Below, one piece after another: positions 44,131 to 52,813 of a stretch of DNA of 64,000 bases; the stretch's first letter is position 1; every line of letters begins with the position of its first letter. Source of the stretch: Pseudacidobacterium ailaaui (lineage in GTDB: Bacteria; Acidobacteriota; Terriglobia; Terriglobales; Acidobacteriaceae); the NCBI RefSeq assembly GCF_000688455.1, contig NZ_JIAL01000001.1:434001-498000 (forward strand). Reading direction: 5' to 3'. The notes under the pieces were generated by a model. That model ran no database searches. It saw only the letters and a program-made list of their open reading frames with translations, and was not told the DNA's origin. The translations under genes were made by a program, and so were the position numbers.

Positions 44131-44868
44131 TTATCGCTGATTCGCCCCGGCTGTTATCTCGACAGGCGCTTTCTTCATGTGGAGTTTGTGGTTTAAAGAA
44201 TAAAGCGCAAGCTCCAGACGGTCAGAAACACCTAATTTGTCATAGATCTTTCTTAAGTAGTTTTTAATCACCTGCTCGCTCGTGCCCAGTTCGCTGGCAA
44301 TTTCTTTATTGCGCTTGCCCTGAGTAATGTGCTGAATGATGGTCAGCTCTTTTGGAGACAGGCGTGGCTGCCCTTTTACTCCGCTTTGTCCTACGGCCTG
44401 CGAGCGATAGGCCTCGATGACCCAGGTGACGGCCTTATTATCAATCCAGGTTTCGCCTTCGTTGACCTTGCGGACGCATTTCACCAGCAGGTCTGGAGAG
44501 ATGGCGCGGGGAATAATGCCGCGCGCGCCGCTGCGATAGAGCTCCACCGTCCGGGCCTCATCCATCGCAGCAGCCTGAACTACGATCTTCAGTCCGGGGC
44601 AAAGGCCCAGCACCTCAGGGATGGTCTGGTTCACAGCCAGTGCTGATTCCAGGATCAGCACATCGGCCGGATGGTCCCGCAGCGCCAGCAATAAGTCCGA
44701 AACATTGTCGAACTGGGCCACAACCTCAATATCAGGTTCTGCGGCAAAAATCTTCCGCATCCCCACGCGATAGATGACCTGTGAATCTGCCAGAATAACC
44801 TTGACGGCCGCCTTGTTGCTTTCCATTGGACTTCCATCGGCAGGAATCTGTTTCATGGATGTTGTCAT
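44131..44868 (-). CDS. NarL/LuxR-type regulator with a degenerate receiver
   Basis: A 245-residue protein. Residues 20-140 fold like a receiver (VKVILADSQVIYRVGMRKIF), but the phosphoacceptor Asp is Glu74 (DVLILESALAV), the conserved Thr/Ser is Gln (LKIVVQAAA) and the Lys is replaced by Arg (GIIPRAI). Phosphorylation is therefore unlikely; the Glu may mimic the active state. The LuxR-type helix-turn-helix is intact at 165-225 (LSPKELTIIQHITQGKRNKE; TSEQVIKNYLRKIYDKLGVS). It lies 15 bp after the PilZ gene on the same strand, so a c-di-GMP or surface-related role is possible. Confidence 0.88.
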   Translation of the reverse strand: MTTSMKQIPADGSPMESNKAAVKVILADSQVIYRVGMRKIFAAEPDIEVVAQFDNVSDLLLALRDHPADVLILESALAVNQTIPEVLGLCPGLKIVVQAAAMDEARTVELYRSGARGIIPRAISPDLLVKCVRKVNEGETWIDNKAVTWVIEAYRSQAVGQSGVKGQPRLSPKELTIIQHITQGKRNKEIASELGTSEQVIKNYLRKIYDKLGVSDRLELALYSLNHKLHMKKAPVEITAGANQR

Positions 44869-44883
44869 ACTTTTCTCAATGAC

Positions 44884-45228
44884 TTACTGCAAACTATATT
44901 CCTCGATCGTTGCAGCTGCAAAATAATAGTGCCCTTCTTCATAACTCCGGACTACTTTTCCCGCACAATGCGCCGCTGCCGTACCTTCATTGCCGAGTAT
45001 CTTGGCGGGAATCTCCACTAAGAACTCGATCTCTGTATCCACAGGAAGGTATTGCTCCAGACGGAACAAGACTCCGTGCGCAGATATGTTCTCCGTAATT
45101 GCCTGAAATTCCTGCCGACCGGAGACAATCCGAACAGGAAGACGTAAAGAATACCGCCGGGAAAAGCGCGGTTCACTCTTCTTCCACTCTGTACGCTTGC
45201 TCTCACGAAAGTATGGTCTCAACGGCAC
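44884..45228 (-). CDS. PilZ-domain (c-di-GMP binding) protein
   Basis: A 114-residue single PilZ domain. The c-di-GMP motifs are present: the arginine-rich SEPRFSRRYSLRLPVRI (R-x-x-x-R) and ENISAHGVLF (D/N-x-S-x-x-G). The remaining beta-barrel includes LEQYLPVDTEIEFLVEIPAK and AGKVVRSYEEGHYYFAAATI. Such small proteins relay c-di-GMP to motility or exopolysaccharide machines. The gene is 15 bp before the pseudo-receiver regulator, presumably one operon. The 219 bp from 45229 to 45447, between it and the divergent MFS gene, show no other gene. Confidence 0.85.
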   Translation of the reverse strand: MPLRPYFRESKRTEWKKSEPRFSRRYSLRLPVRIVSGRQEFQAITENISAHGVLFRLEQYLPVDTEIEFLVEIPAKILGNEGTAAAHCAGKVVRSYEEGHYYFAAATIEEYSLQ

Positions 45229-45447
45229 CCCGCGATTACTAAAGTCCAGTCTAAAGCGTAACTTTGGGATGCGAAACAGGAAATTTCGGTTGTCTCCAGC
45301 TTTATTTTTACCGGACGGAAAACCAGGCCGGCTCGTGATATCACCTTTCCTATCAAAAAATTCTCTGATTGTGCTGTCGTCACTTTTCGCACTTCGGCTG
45401 GTCCATCATGACTGCTCTTCTGTGCCTTTGCTATACATGAGCAAGCC

Positions 45448-46572
45448 ATGTCACAAAAACCGTCCACGCTGCTTTTGGTTGCTCTGTATTGTGGATTCGC
45501 CCTGACCGGTGTCGGCACTACGTTGCTCGGCTGTGCCCTGCCCTCCCTGGCGGCTGCATGGAGGTTGAATGACAGCACTTCCGGACTTCTTTTTGCGGCC
45601 CAGTTCGTCGGCTCCTCCACAGGAGCACTGCTGGTACGTTCCCCTCTGGAGAAGTGCGTGCTGCGCGGTTACTTATGGATGGTGATCTTCGGCTCTCTGA
45701 TTGCACTTTCTCCGGGACATCTGGCGCCGCTGTTCTTTATTGGCTTCGGCCTCGGCCTGGGACAGGCCATGACGGCCACCAGCATGGTCTTCGGACGCAT
45801 CTATAGCACGCGCCGCGGAGCTTCGCAATCCTTACTGAATGCCACCTGGGGACTGGGTGCTGTCATCTGCCCCTGGATCGCATCCTGCTGGGCACGCCTC
45901 TGGCCCTCCCACTGGCTCTTTCTTGCGCTGGCCTTGGCCGCTTTGTTCCCTCTTCTCTCTCTTGCTTCTCATCGACCGCTGCTCGCCGCCTGTGCACAGG
46001 CCTTGCAGGATGCCTCGTATCCTTCTGCTCATCTTTCCCTGCTGTTGCCGCTGGCTCTGTTTGCCTTTCTTTATGTGGGCGTTGAGTCGTCTGTCAGCGG
46101 CTGGATGATGACCTACATGCACCGCCAGCCATTGTCGGCCGAGATCCTGGCCCCCTTTGTGACCTCGTTGTTCTGGATCGCCCTGCTTTGCGGCAGGACC
46201 GCAGCGCCTGTGTTTTTGAAAAAAATCTCCGAACCTCACCTGCTGACCATCTCCCTGGTCCTGGCCATTGCCGGAACCGGGATGCTGCTGCTCAGTCGCG
46301 GTTCGATTTCCAGCCTCGCAAGCGCTACATGGATTGGTTTCTCTCTGGCACCCGTATTCCCTCTTTGCATCTCCCGTCTGCTTGGCATCACCGACAATCC
46401 CGCGCAATCACGATGGGTCTTTGCCATTTCTGGCACCGGAGGGGCCGCGCTGCCCTGGCTGACCGGGCAGCTGGCTGCGTGGCAAAACTCCCTTCGAATC
46501 GGATTGCTGGTGCCGTTGCTAGGGACTGGAGTCATGCTTTGGCTGCATCTGTATACCCGGCCCCGGCCGTAG
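45448..46572 (+). CDS. MFS transporter
   Basis: A 374-residue membrane protein with about 12 helices, each half of six. N-terminal LLLVALYCGFALTGVGTTLL, and the motif between helices 2 and 3 (ALLVRSPLEKCVLRGYLWMV) fits the major facilitator family. A central hydrophilic linker is short (ACAQALQDASYPSA). No substrate-specific motif was recognised. It resembles the fucose/sugar-type MFS proteins by length only. TATACA at 45432-45437 is 10 nt before the ATG; the gene is monocistronic. Confidence 0.8.
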   Translation: MSQKPSTLLLVALYCGFALTGVGTTLLGCALPSLAAAWRLNDSTSGLLFAAQFVGSSTGALLVRSPLEKCVLRGYLWMVIFGSLIALSPGHLAPLFFIGFGLGLGQAMTATSMVFGRIYSTRRGASQSLLNATWGLGAVICPWIASCWARLWPSHWLFLALALAALFPLLSLASHRPLLAACAQALQDASYPSAHLSLLLPLALFAFLYVGVESSVSGWMMTYMHRQPLSAEILAPFVTSLFWIALLCGRTAAPVFLKKISEPHLLTISLVLAIAGTGMLLLSRGSISSLASATWIGFSLAPVFPLCISRLLGITDNPAQSRWVFAISGTGGAALPWLTGQLAAWQNSLRIGLLVPLLGTGVMLWLHLYTRPRP

Positions 46573-46684
46573 CACCCGAGCGTATCTGCCAAAAATTCTC
46601 TCCGTTACGCCATTCTTTCCTACGGAGCTGCCCAATATCTCGTACCATGATGGGTTGACTCTGCATTGGAAAGGAACCCTGTAC

Positions 46685-48574
46685 ATGCGCCTCCACTTGG
46701 CCATAAGGTGGCCCTTGTCTTTGTTTGCTGCATTTTTCCTGGTGGCAGTTCCCGTCTTTGCCGCGGGACCGATGACCATCACGGCGGACCTCTCAGAGGC
46801 CCCGCGCAAGCTCTGGCATGCTGAAATCACCCTGCCTGTCCGGCCCGGCCCTCTCACCCTGACCGCTGCCCAGTGGATCCCGGGCACACACATGCCCGTA
46901 GGTCCCATTGAGAACATCACAGGAATCGTCTTCCGCGCGAACGGAAACGTCCTGCCCTGGCGCCGCGATGATGTAGACCTTTACGCCTTCCATCTCACCA
47001 TTCCGGAAGGCGCGTCCACGCTGCAAATTCACGTAGATGCCATTGTCACCTCGCGCGTCTCAGACAAACTTGCCATGCTGGAATGGGAAAAGCTCTTAAT
47101 CTATCCCGCCGGTATTCCGGTGCGCGAAATTCAGGTGCAGCCTTCGGTCCAAGTCCCCGCTGGCTGGGGTATCGGCACAGCGCTGACTCCCACATCCCGC
47201 GAGGGCAACACGACGCACTTTGCACCGGTGGGCCTCAACATGCTGGAGGATTCCCCGGTCCTCACCGGCGCGTATTTCAAGGAAATTCCACTTGCCCCCG
47301 ACGTGACGCCCAAGCACTATCTCGACGTGGCCGGGGATGCGCCCGAGGACATCGACCTGCGCCCGCAGTTCCTCACCGCACTCAACAATCTTGTGCATGA
47401 AGCCGGAGCCATGTACAGTTCCCACCACTACAACAGCTACCATTTTCTGCTCACGCTCTCTGACTATGCCGGCGGCGAAGGCCTGGAGCACCATCAGTCC
47501 TCCGACAATGGCGTCGGCGAGAAAGGCTTTGCGGACGACCAGCAGGCTCTGGTGGAAGCCGACCTTCTCTGCCATGAATTTACCCACTCCTGGAATGGCA
47601 AATATCGCCGTCCTGCAGGTCTGGCCACGCCCGACTATGCCACCCCGATGAAGGGTGAACTGCTTTGGGTCTATGAAGGAATGACCGAGTACCTGGGAAA
47701 TGTACTCGCGGCGCGTTCCGGCTTCCGCACTCCCGAGCAGTATCGTGAAGACCTGGCATTTACGGCGGCCATCCTCGACAATCGCCCTGGACGCATCTGG
47801 CGCAACACGGAAGACACCGCCATCGCTGCATCCATTTTGCGCGGGGGCGAGCCGGCCTGGGCCAACTGGCGCCGTGGCCAGGACTACTACCAGGAAGGGG
47901 AGCTCCTCTGGCTGGATGTGGATACGACCATCCGCCAGCTCACGCAAAACAAAAAATCCCTGCACGATTTTCTTGTGCTCTTTGTGGGAGCGGGCGGAAA
48001 TACCGGGCCCATCCTTGTGCCCTATACCTTTGATGACCTGGTGAAACTCCTGAATCAGGTCGTACCAAACGATTGGGCGGCCTTTTTGCGGGAGCGTACC
48101 ACCGCACTTGGTCCTCACGCCAATCTTGCGGGAATTGAACGTGGGGGCTACAAACTCATCTACACGGACACCCCCAGCAGCTACGAAAGGGCCCTGATGG
48201 CCCGGAGGGGCGGATATGATGGCTGGTTTTCAGCCGGTCTGCGTCTGTCTACCGATGGCAGTATTGTGGATGTCCGCGTCCAATCGCCTGCGGACATGGC
48301 AAAACTCTTCCCCGGCGAGAGGATCCTGGCTGTAAACGGCCGTACTTTCTCGCCAGAGATCTTCGGTGAGGCACTGCGGCAGGCCAAGGGGAGCACCACT
48401 CCGGTCCAGCTCATTGTGCAGGCCGACAGCTATGTTTACTCGGTTGCCCTGGACTATCATGATGGCGAGAAATATCCGCATCTGGAGCGCAATGCGGGCA
48501 CTCCGGCCCTGCTCGACGACATTCTCAAGCCGATGACCAAAGTGGAACCTGTCGCGGCAGAGAAACACTCCTGA
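46685..48574 (+). CDS. M61-family glycyl aminopeptidase-like protease, secreted
   Basis: A 629-residue exported metallopeptidase. The signal peptide is MRLHLAIRWPLSLFAAFFLV with cleavage near VFAAG. The N-terminal beta-domain is of the M61 type (LWHAEITLPVRPGPLTLTAA, QWIPGTHMPVGPIENI). The zinc motif HEFTHSWNGK is at 297-306, with the third ligand Glu in LLWVYEGMTEYLG. A PDZ-like domain follows at about 520-610 (LSTDGSIVDVRVQSPADMAK; GERILAVNGRTFSPEIFGEA). Family M61 enzymes release N-terminal glycine or alanine from peptides. The ATG at 46685 follows AAAGGAACC; a TTG at 46655 is less likely. Confidence 0.9.
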   Translation: MRLHLAIRWPLSLFAAFFLVAVPVFAAGPMTITADLSEAPRKLWHAEITLPVRPGPLTLTAAQWIPGTHMPVGPIENITGIVFRANGNVLPWRRDDVDLYAFHLTIPEGASTLQIHVDAIVTSRVSDKLAMLEWEKLLIYPAGIPVREIQVQPSVQVPAGWGIGTALTPTSREGNTTHFAPVGLNMLEDSPVLTGAYFKEIPLAPDVTPKHYLDVAGDAPEDIDLRPQFLTALNNLVHEAGAMYSSHHYNSYHFLLTLSDYAGGEGLEHHQSSDNGVGEKGFADDQQALVEADLLCHEFTHSWNGKYRRPAGLATPDYATPMKGELLWVYEGMTEYLGNVLAARSGFRTPEQYREDLAFTAAILDNRPGRIWRNTEDTAIAASILRGGEPAWANWRRGQDYYQEGELLWLDVDTTIRQLTQNKKSLHDFLVLFVGAGGNTGPILVPYTFDDLVKLLNQVVPNDWAAFLRERTTALGPHANLAGIERGGYKLIYTDTPSSYERALMARRGGYDGWFSAGLRLSTDGSIVDVRVQSPADMAKLFPGERILAVNGRTFSPEIFGEALRQAKGSTTPVQLIVQADSYVYSVALDYHDGEKYPHLERNAGTPALLDDILKPMTKVEPVAAEKHS

Positions 48575-48600
48575 GCCTGGCCCGATGGTCTGAAGTGCAC

Positions 48601-48632
48601 GTCCCCGTCCGGATTGTCCTCAGGACGGGGAC
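48601..48632. terminator. Strong hairpin between the M61 gene and pyrD
   Basis: GTCCCCGTCC (48601-48610) and GGACGGGGAC (48623-48632) form a perfect 10-bp GC-rich stem with a 12-nt loop. It lies between the convergent stops 48574 and 48657. No U tract follows on either side, so the terminator role is inferred from position. Confidence 0.55.
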
Positions 48633-48656
48633 TGCCGATTGCCCATGCGCTGGGCC

Positions 48657-49583
48657 TTATGTGCTGGCGATTTCCATGGCCCCGGTCAAGGAAGATACCT
48701 TCTCCACATGATGGCGCACGCACCAGTGCTCCAGTCCATGCGCAATGCGTTCCACGGCCCGCGGATCAGCGTAGCTGGCCGTTCCCACCTGGACTGCTGT
48801 CGCACCTGCGAGCAGAAACTCCACAGCGTCCTCCGGGCTGGTGATGCCGCCCATCCCGATCACGGGAATGTGCACGGCCTTTGCCGCCTCCCACACCATG
48901 CGTACAGCAATCGGTTTGATGGCCGGACCGGAAAGCCCTCCTGTCACGTTGGCAATGCGTGGACGACGGGTGTGGACATCAATCGAAAGCGACACGAATG
49001 TGTTCACCAGTGAGACCGCATCAGCACCCGCATCTTCGGCACAGCGGGCCATGGCTGCAATGGAAGTGACGTTGGGTGAAAGTTTCACGATCAGCGGACG
49101 CTTTGCGGCCTGCTTGGCGGCCACCACCAGCTCGCCCAAGAGCTTCCAGTCTGAACCAAACGAGATGCCGCCGTGTTTTGTGTTGGGACAGGAGGCGTTC
49201 AGCTCATATGCAGCAATACCGCGCGCTTCATTCAGGGCATCAATCACGGCCAGGTAGTCGTCTACCGTATATCCAAAGACGTTCGCGATGACCGCACAGG
49301 TCGGATACCGCGCAAGCGCTGGCAACTTGCTGGTCAGAAATGCCTGCACACCGATATTCTGCAGGCCAATGGCGTTGATCATGCCTGCTGCCGTCTCAAT
49401 GATGCGCGGCGCCTGGTTCCCCGCCATCGGTTCACGGGAAAGCCCCTTGGTGACGAACCCGCCGATGCGGTCCAGTGATACGATGTCTTCAAACTCGATG
49501 CCGTAAGCGAAGGTCCCGCTGGCGGCAATGACCGGATTGCGCAGTTCGATCCCGGCAAACCGGACTTTCATGTCTGGCTTCAC
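48657..49583 (-). CDS. pyrD: Dihydroorotate dehydrogenase, class 1B catalytic subunit
   Basis: Oxidises dihydroorotate to orotate in pyrimidine synthesis. FMN-binding TIM barrel of 308 residues: VRFAGIELRNPVIAASGTFA, the active-site loop ELNASCPNTKHGG with the class 1 Cys, KLSPNVTSIAAMARCAEDAG, SGPAIKPIAVRMVWEAAKA and GMGGITSPEDAVEFLLAGAT. Class 1B enzymes work with the FAD/iron-sulfur subunit PyrK, which is not in the window. The GTG at 49583 overlaps the upstream stop as GTGA, so it is probably coupled to the phosphatase-like gene; an ATG at 49571 is the alternative start. Confidence 0.93.
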   Translation of the reverse strand: MKPDMKVRFAGIELRNPVIAASGTFAYGIEFEDIVSLDRIGGFVTKGLSREPMAGNQAPRIIETAAGMINAIGLQNIGVQAFLTSKLPALARYPTCAVIANVFGYTVDDYLAVIDALNEARGIAAYELNASCPNTKHGGISFGSDWKLLGELVVAAKQAAKRPLIVKLSPNVTSIAAMARCAEDAGADAVSLVNTFVSLSIDVHTRRPRIANVTGGLSGPAIKPIAVRMVWEAAKAVHIPVIGMGGITSPEDAVEFLLAGATAVQVGTASYADPRAVERIAHGLEHWCVRHHVEKVSSLTGAMEIAST

Positions 49584-51325
49584 TGCTGATCATGCTCCTG
49601 GGGTGCTGGTTTCTCCGGCCCTGTTTTTTCGCTCGCAGAGTGCGGTCCGCGGTGCGTGCGCACGGCAGCCGGTTTCGGATACGCTACCGCTGAGGCTGGC
49701 TTGAGTGCCTGCAACAGAATATGCCCTACGGAGGCCGAGGGCTGGTTTACCCCGAGCAGGGATGCAAACGTAGCAGCCAAGTCCACCGGCTCAACGCGCC
49801 CATGGTAAATGCCTGGCGCAAACGGCGCACCATAGAAGCCCAGCGGCACATGCCGGTCATAGGAAAACGGTGTGAAGTGTGTTGTTCCCGTGCCTCTCTC
49901 CAGTCCCATCTGGAAGGCTGCCGGAACCACGCGCACATACCATCCGCCATTCGGCGTGTAGCTACGTGCCATGAGGTCGCCAAACTGTGTATGCGGCAGG
50001 TCACCGTCTGCCAGTTGCAGCCTTGTGTAACTGCGATAGAGCACCGGGCGCGGCGGCAGCTTTGACTGCGCCGGAAGCTGCGTTTCGGGGGGCCGGGACA
50101 GCGACTGGAAGGCATCTGCCAGCGCATTCTGCACGGCAGTTTCGGCCTCCTGCTCATTGATGCCTGCCCGCTCAAAGGAAGGCTGGTTTAGAGAAAGATA
50201 AGGCAGCTCCTGATGTGGCAGCACATAGACGACCTTTTCTCCCGGAGAAAACTTCTGGTTCATCGCATCGTTCAGCAGGGAGATCAGCTTGTTTGTGTCA
50301 ATCTGCGCTGCGTTCAGTCCTAACTGCGCTGCAACCGCCGGGGACGGAGCAACGCCGTGGTCTGCGGTCATGGCAATCCAAACACTTCCAAGCCCTCCCT
50401 CCACGTTCTTCTCCAGCCAGGCAAAGAACTCGTCCAGGTCTGTATCGAGCGCGTCCACCATCGCACGCTGCGCATCGGCGTCCGGCCCGACCCCATGGCC
50501 CAGGATGTCGGTGCTGGAAATGCTCAGTGTCAGCATGTCTGTCACATCATGCTTGCCCAGCTGCTCACCCTGAATCAGCGCTTTGGCAAAATCCAGCTCA
50601 TAGCTGATGGCCGCAGGTGTTCGACCTACTTCCGTCTCAAAGTTCTTTGGGTCCGCTACTCCTGACTCCTGGATTGCCTGCGCCAGACGTCCGCTAGCAT
50701 TAAAGGCCGCGGCCCAGTCCGGCAGCTGTTGCATGTAGTAAGTGGAAGTTTCAAAGCGCCCTGTCGTCTCATCTACCCAGAAGGCCCCGTTTGCTGCGGC
50801 ACCTGCCGGCAGAATGGCTGCACGGTCTTTCAGGGAAACGCCAAAGACCTTTGCCTCTCCCTTCGTGTCCAGCCGCAGTTCATCTCCTACAGTTGAGGCC
50901 AGCAGATTACGCGGCGAGCGCCCCGGCCCGCTTCCGCCACCAACAATCGCATAGCGCTCGTCTTCGACAGAGGTCACCGGACGCTCTTTGTTGCGGCCCA
51001 GGTCCCACCACTGGTTTGACCCAATGCCGTGACCGTCCGTATATGCGCCCGTCCCTACCGTTGAATGCCCCGGGGCCGTCAGCAGATTGGCATAGCCGTA
51101 ATAGCAGTCCGGAAAATACGCGCCATGGTCCAAAAACAGCCGGAATCCGCGCGGCTTGAAGTCCGCCCGATAGCGCTCCAGATAATCCTCACGAAACTGG
51201 TCAATGACCAGAATGATGACCAGCTTCGGATGAGCGTCATACGCACTGGCATCAGCCAATGGAGCAGACCCGGCCGCCAGAACGGCCACCAGAACAAGTG
51301 ACAGAAAACGTTTGAGCATCGGCAT
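49580..51325 (-). CDS. Alkaline-phosphatase-superfamily phosphodiesterase/phosphatase, exported
   Basis: A 581-residue protein with a signal peptide (MPMLKRFLSLVLVAVLAAGS, cleavage near ADASA). The superfamily core is visible: KLVIILVIDQFREDYLERY (first metal Asp), the nucleophile Thr in NLLTAPGHSTVGTGAYTDGH, then AMTADHGVAPS (metal-binding D-H) and VDLAATFASLLGV. It resembles the monoesterase PafA and nucleotide pyrophosphatase branch, so it probably releases phosphate from organic esters in the periplasm. The ATG at 51325 is chosen for the signal peptide; TTG 51334 and ATG 51319 are alternatives. It precedes pyrD with a 4-nt overlap. Confidence 0.85.
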   Translation of the reverse strand: MPMLKRFLSLVLVAVLAAGSAPLADASAYDAHPKLVIILVIDQFREDYLERYRADFKPRGFRLFLDHGAYFPDCYYGYANLLTAPGHSTVGTGAYTDGHGIGSNQWWDLGRNKERPVTSVEDERYAIVGGGSGPGRSPRNLLASTVGDELRLDTKGEAKVFGVSLKDRAAILPAGAAANGAFWVDETTGRFETSTYYMQQLPDWAAAFNASGRLAQAIQESGVADPKNFETEVGRTPAAISYELDFAKALIQGEQLGKHDVTDMLTLSISSTDILGHGVGPDADAQRAMVDALDTDLDEFFAWLEKNVEGGLGSVWIAMTADHGVAPSPAVAAQLGLNAAQIDTNKLISLLNDAMNQKFSPGEKVVYVLPHQELPYLSLNQPSFERAGINEQEAETAVQNALADAFQSLSRPPETQLPAQSKLPPRPVLYRSYTRLQLADGDLPHTQFGDLMARSYTPNGGWYVRVVPAAFQMGLERGTGTTHFTPFSYDRHVPLGFYGAPFAPGIYHGRVEPVDLAATFASLLGVNQPSASVGHILLQALKPASAVAYPKPAAVRTHRGPHSASEKTGPEKPAPQEHDQQ

Positions 51326-51367
51326 TTGACCCAACCATCATGGTAACTGAATTACATTAAATCCATC

Positions 51368-52753
51368 GTGATCATTAATCTCGCGCGGCGCGCCCACAAC
51401 CATAACTGGGAGCTCGATCCCATTACCCGCTCCCTGCTGGATACGGATTTTTACAAGCTGCTCATGCTCCAGTTCATCTGGAAATGGTTTCCGAACACCC
51501 GGGCGTCCTTCTCGCTCATCAATCGTTCCTCCCAGGTGCGGCTGGCAGAAATCATCAACATGCACGAATTGCGCGAGCAACTGGAGCACACACGCAAACT
51601 GCGCTTCCACAAATCAGAACTGATCTGGCTGGCAGGCAATACCTTCTATGGGCAGCGCAGCATCTTCGAGCCTGCATTTCTTGATTGGCTGGAACACAGC
51701 TTCCGCCTCTCAGATTATGAGCTGTCTCAAAGAGACGGCCAGATTGTCCTGAACTTTGAAGGCCGATGGACAGAGACCACTCTGTGGGAGATCTACGCCC
51801 TCACACAGGTCAGCGAACTAAAAACCCGCGCCAGCCTCAAAAACCTCAGCGAATTTGAACTTGACATCCTGTATGCCCGGGCCAAGACCCGCCTCTGGGA
51901 AAAAATGGCGCGTCTGCGCGGTGTTCCTCGCCTCAGCGTCAGCGACTTCGGCACTCGCCGCCGTCACAGCTTTCTCTGGCAGGAATACGTGGTCAAGGCC
52001 ATGAGCGATGTTCTCGGCGAAAGCTTCAAAGGCACATCCAATACGTATCTGGCCTACAAGCATGACCTTGAAGCCATCGGCACCAACGCACACGAGCTGC
52101 CCATGGCGCTGGCCGCATTGGCCAACTCTGAAGAAGAACTGCGCGCCTCCCAATACCGTCTGCTCGACCTATGGCAGCAGACCTACCAGGGCGAACTTCT
52201 GGTCCTGCTTCCAGACACCTACGGGACTACACAGTTCCTGGAGCATGCCCCGGACTGGGTTGCCGACTGGACTGGACAACGCGCCGACAGCAAAGATCCC
52301 TTCCTGGCCGGCGACGAATACATTGCCTGGCTGGAGAAACGCGGCCGTGACCCGCGAAAAAAGCTCTTCATCGCCTCCGATGCCCTCGACGTTGATTCTA
52401 TCCTCGCCCTACACGCATATTTTTCCGGTGTGATTCTGAATGGCCACGCGCCCAACAGCTTCCGCAGCGCCAGCGATTTCCTCGACGAAACCAAGTGGAA
52501 ACCCGACCGCCGCATCCGCTTCAGCGCCGGCTGGGGCACCCTGCTCACGAATGACTTCCGGGACTGCAACCCCCGACACCACGACGGCTTCGACCCCCTC
52601 AGCCTGGTCTGCAAGATGAATGATGTGGACGGACGGCCCACGGTGAAACTCTCTGACAATTTTGAAAAGTCCCTCGGGCCGCCGGAAGAGCTGGAACGCT
52701 ATCGCCGCGTCTTTGGCACCGATGGCGTGGCACGTATGCCGCTCATCGCCTGA
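51368..52753 (+). CDS. pncB: Nicotinate phosphoribosyltransferase
   Basis: Makes nicotinate mononucleotide in the Preiss-Handler/NAD salvage pathway. 461 residues: SLLDTDFYKLLMLQFIWKWF, SLINRSSQVRLAEIINMHEL, FGTRRRHSFLWQEYVVKAM (phosphate/active-site part), VLLPDTYGTTQFL and ILNGHAPNSFRSASDFLDET with FSAGWGTLLTND. All fit PncB of the proteobacterial type. The GTG at 51368 is preceded by TACATTAAAT, a -10 box 5-9 nt away, and no ribosome site, another leaderless candidate. It is divergent from the phosphatase gene (about 40 bp). Confidence 0.94.
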   Translation: MIINLARRAHNHNWELDPITRSLLDTDFYKLLMLQFIWKWFPNTRASFSLINRSSQVRLAEIINMHELREQLEHTRKLRFHKSELIWLAGNTFYGQRSIFEPAFLDWLEHSFRLSDYELSQRDGQIVLNFEGRWTETTLWEIYALTQVSELKTRASLKNLSEFELDILYARAKTRLWEKMARLRGVPRLSVSDFGTRRRHSFLWQEYVVKAMSDVLGESFKGTSNTYLAYKHDLEAIGTNAHELPMALAALANSEEELRASQYRLLDLWQQTYQGELLVLLPDTYGTTQFLEHAPDWVADWTGQRADSKDPFLAGDEYIAWLEKRGRDPRKKLFIASDALDVDSILALHAYFSGVILNGHAPNSFRSASDFLDETKWKPDRRIRFSAGWGTLLTNDFRDCNPRHHDGFDPLSLVCKMNDVDGRPTVKLSDNFEKSLGPPEELERYRRVFGTDGVARMPLIA

Positions 52754-52813
52754 GCACTTCTGGCAGTCTGCATGATTTCTTCTCTGCCTGTCGGCTTTAG
52801 TAATCTAGAGCTT

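Noticed and set aside
47096-48118. 340-codon minus-strand frame
   Set aside because: Antisense to the M61 peptidase including its zinc motif; no independent support.
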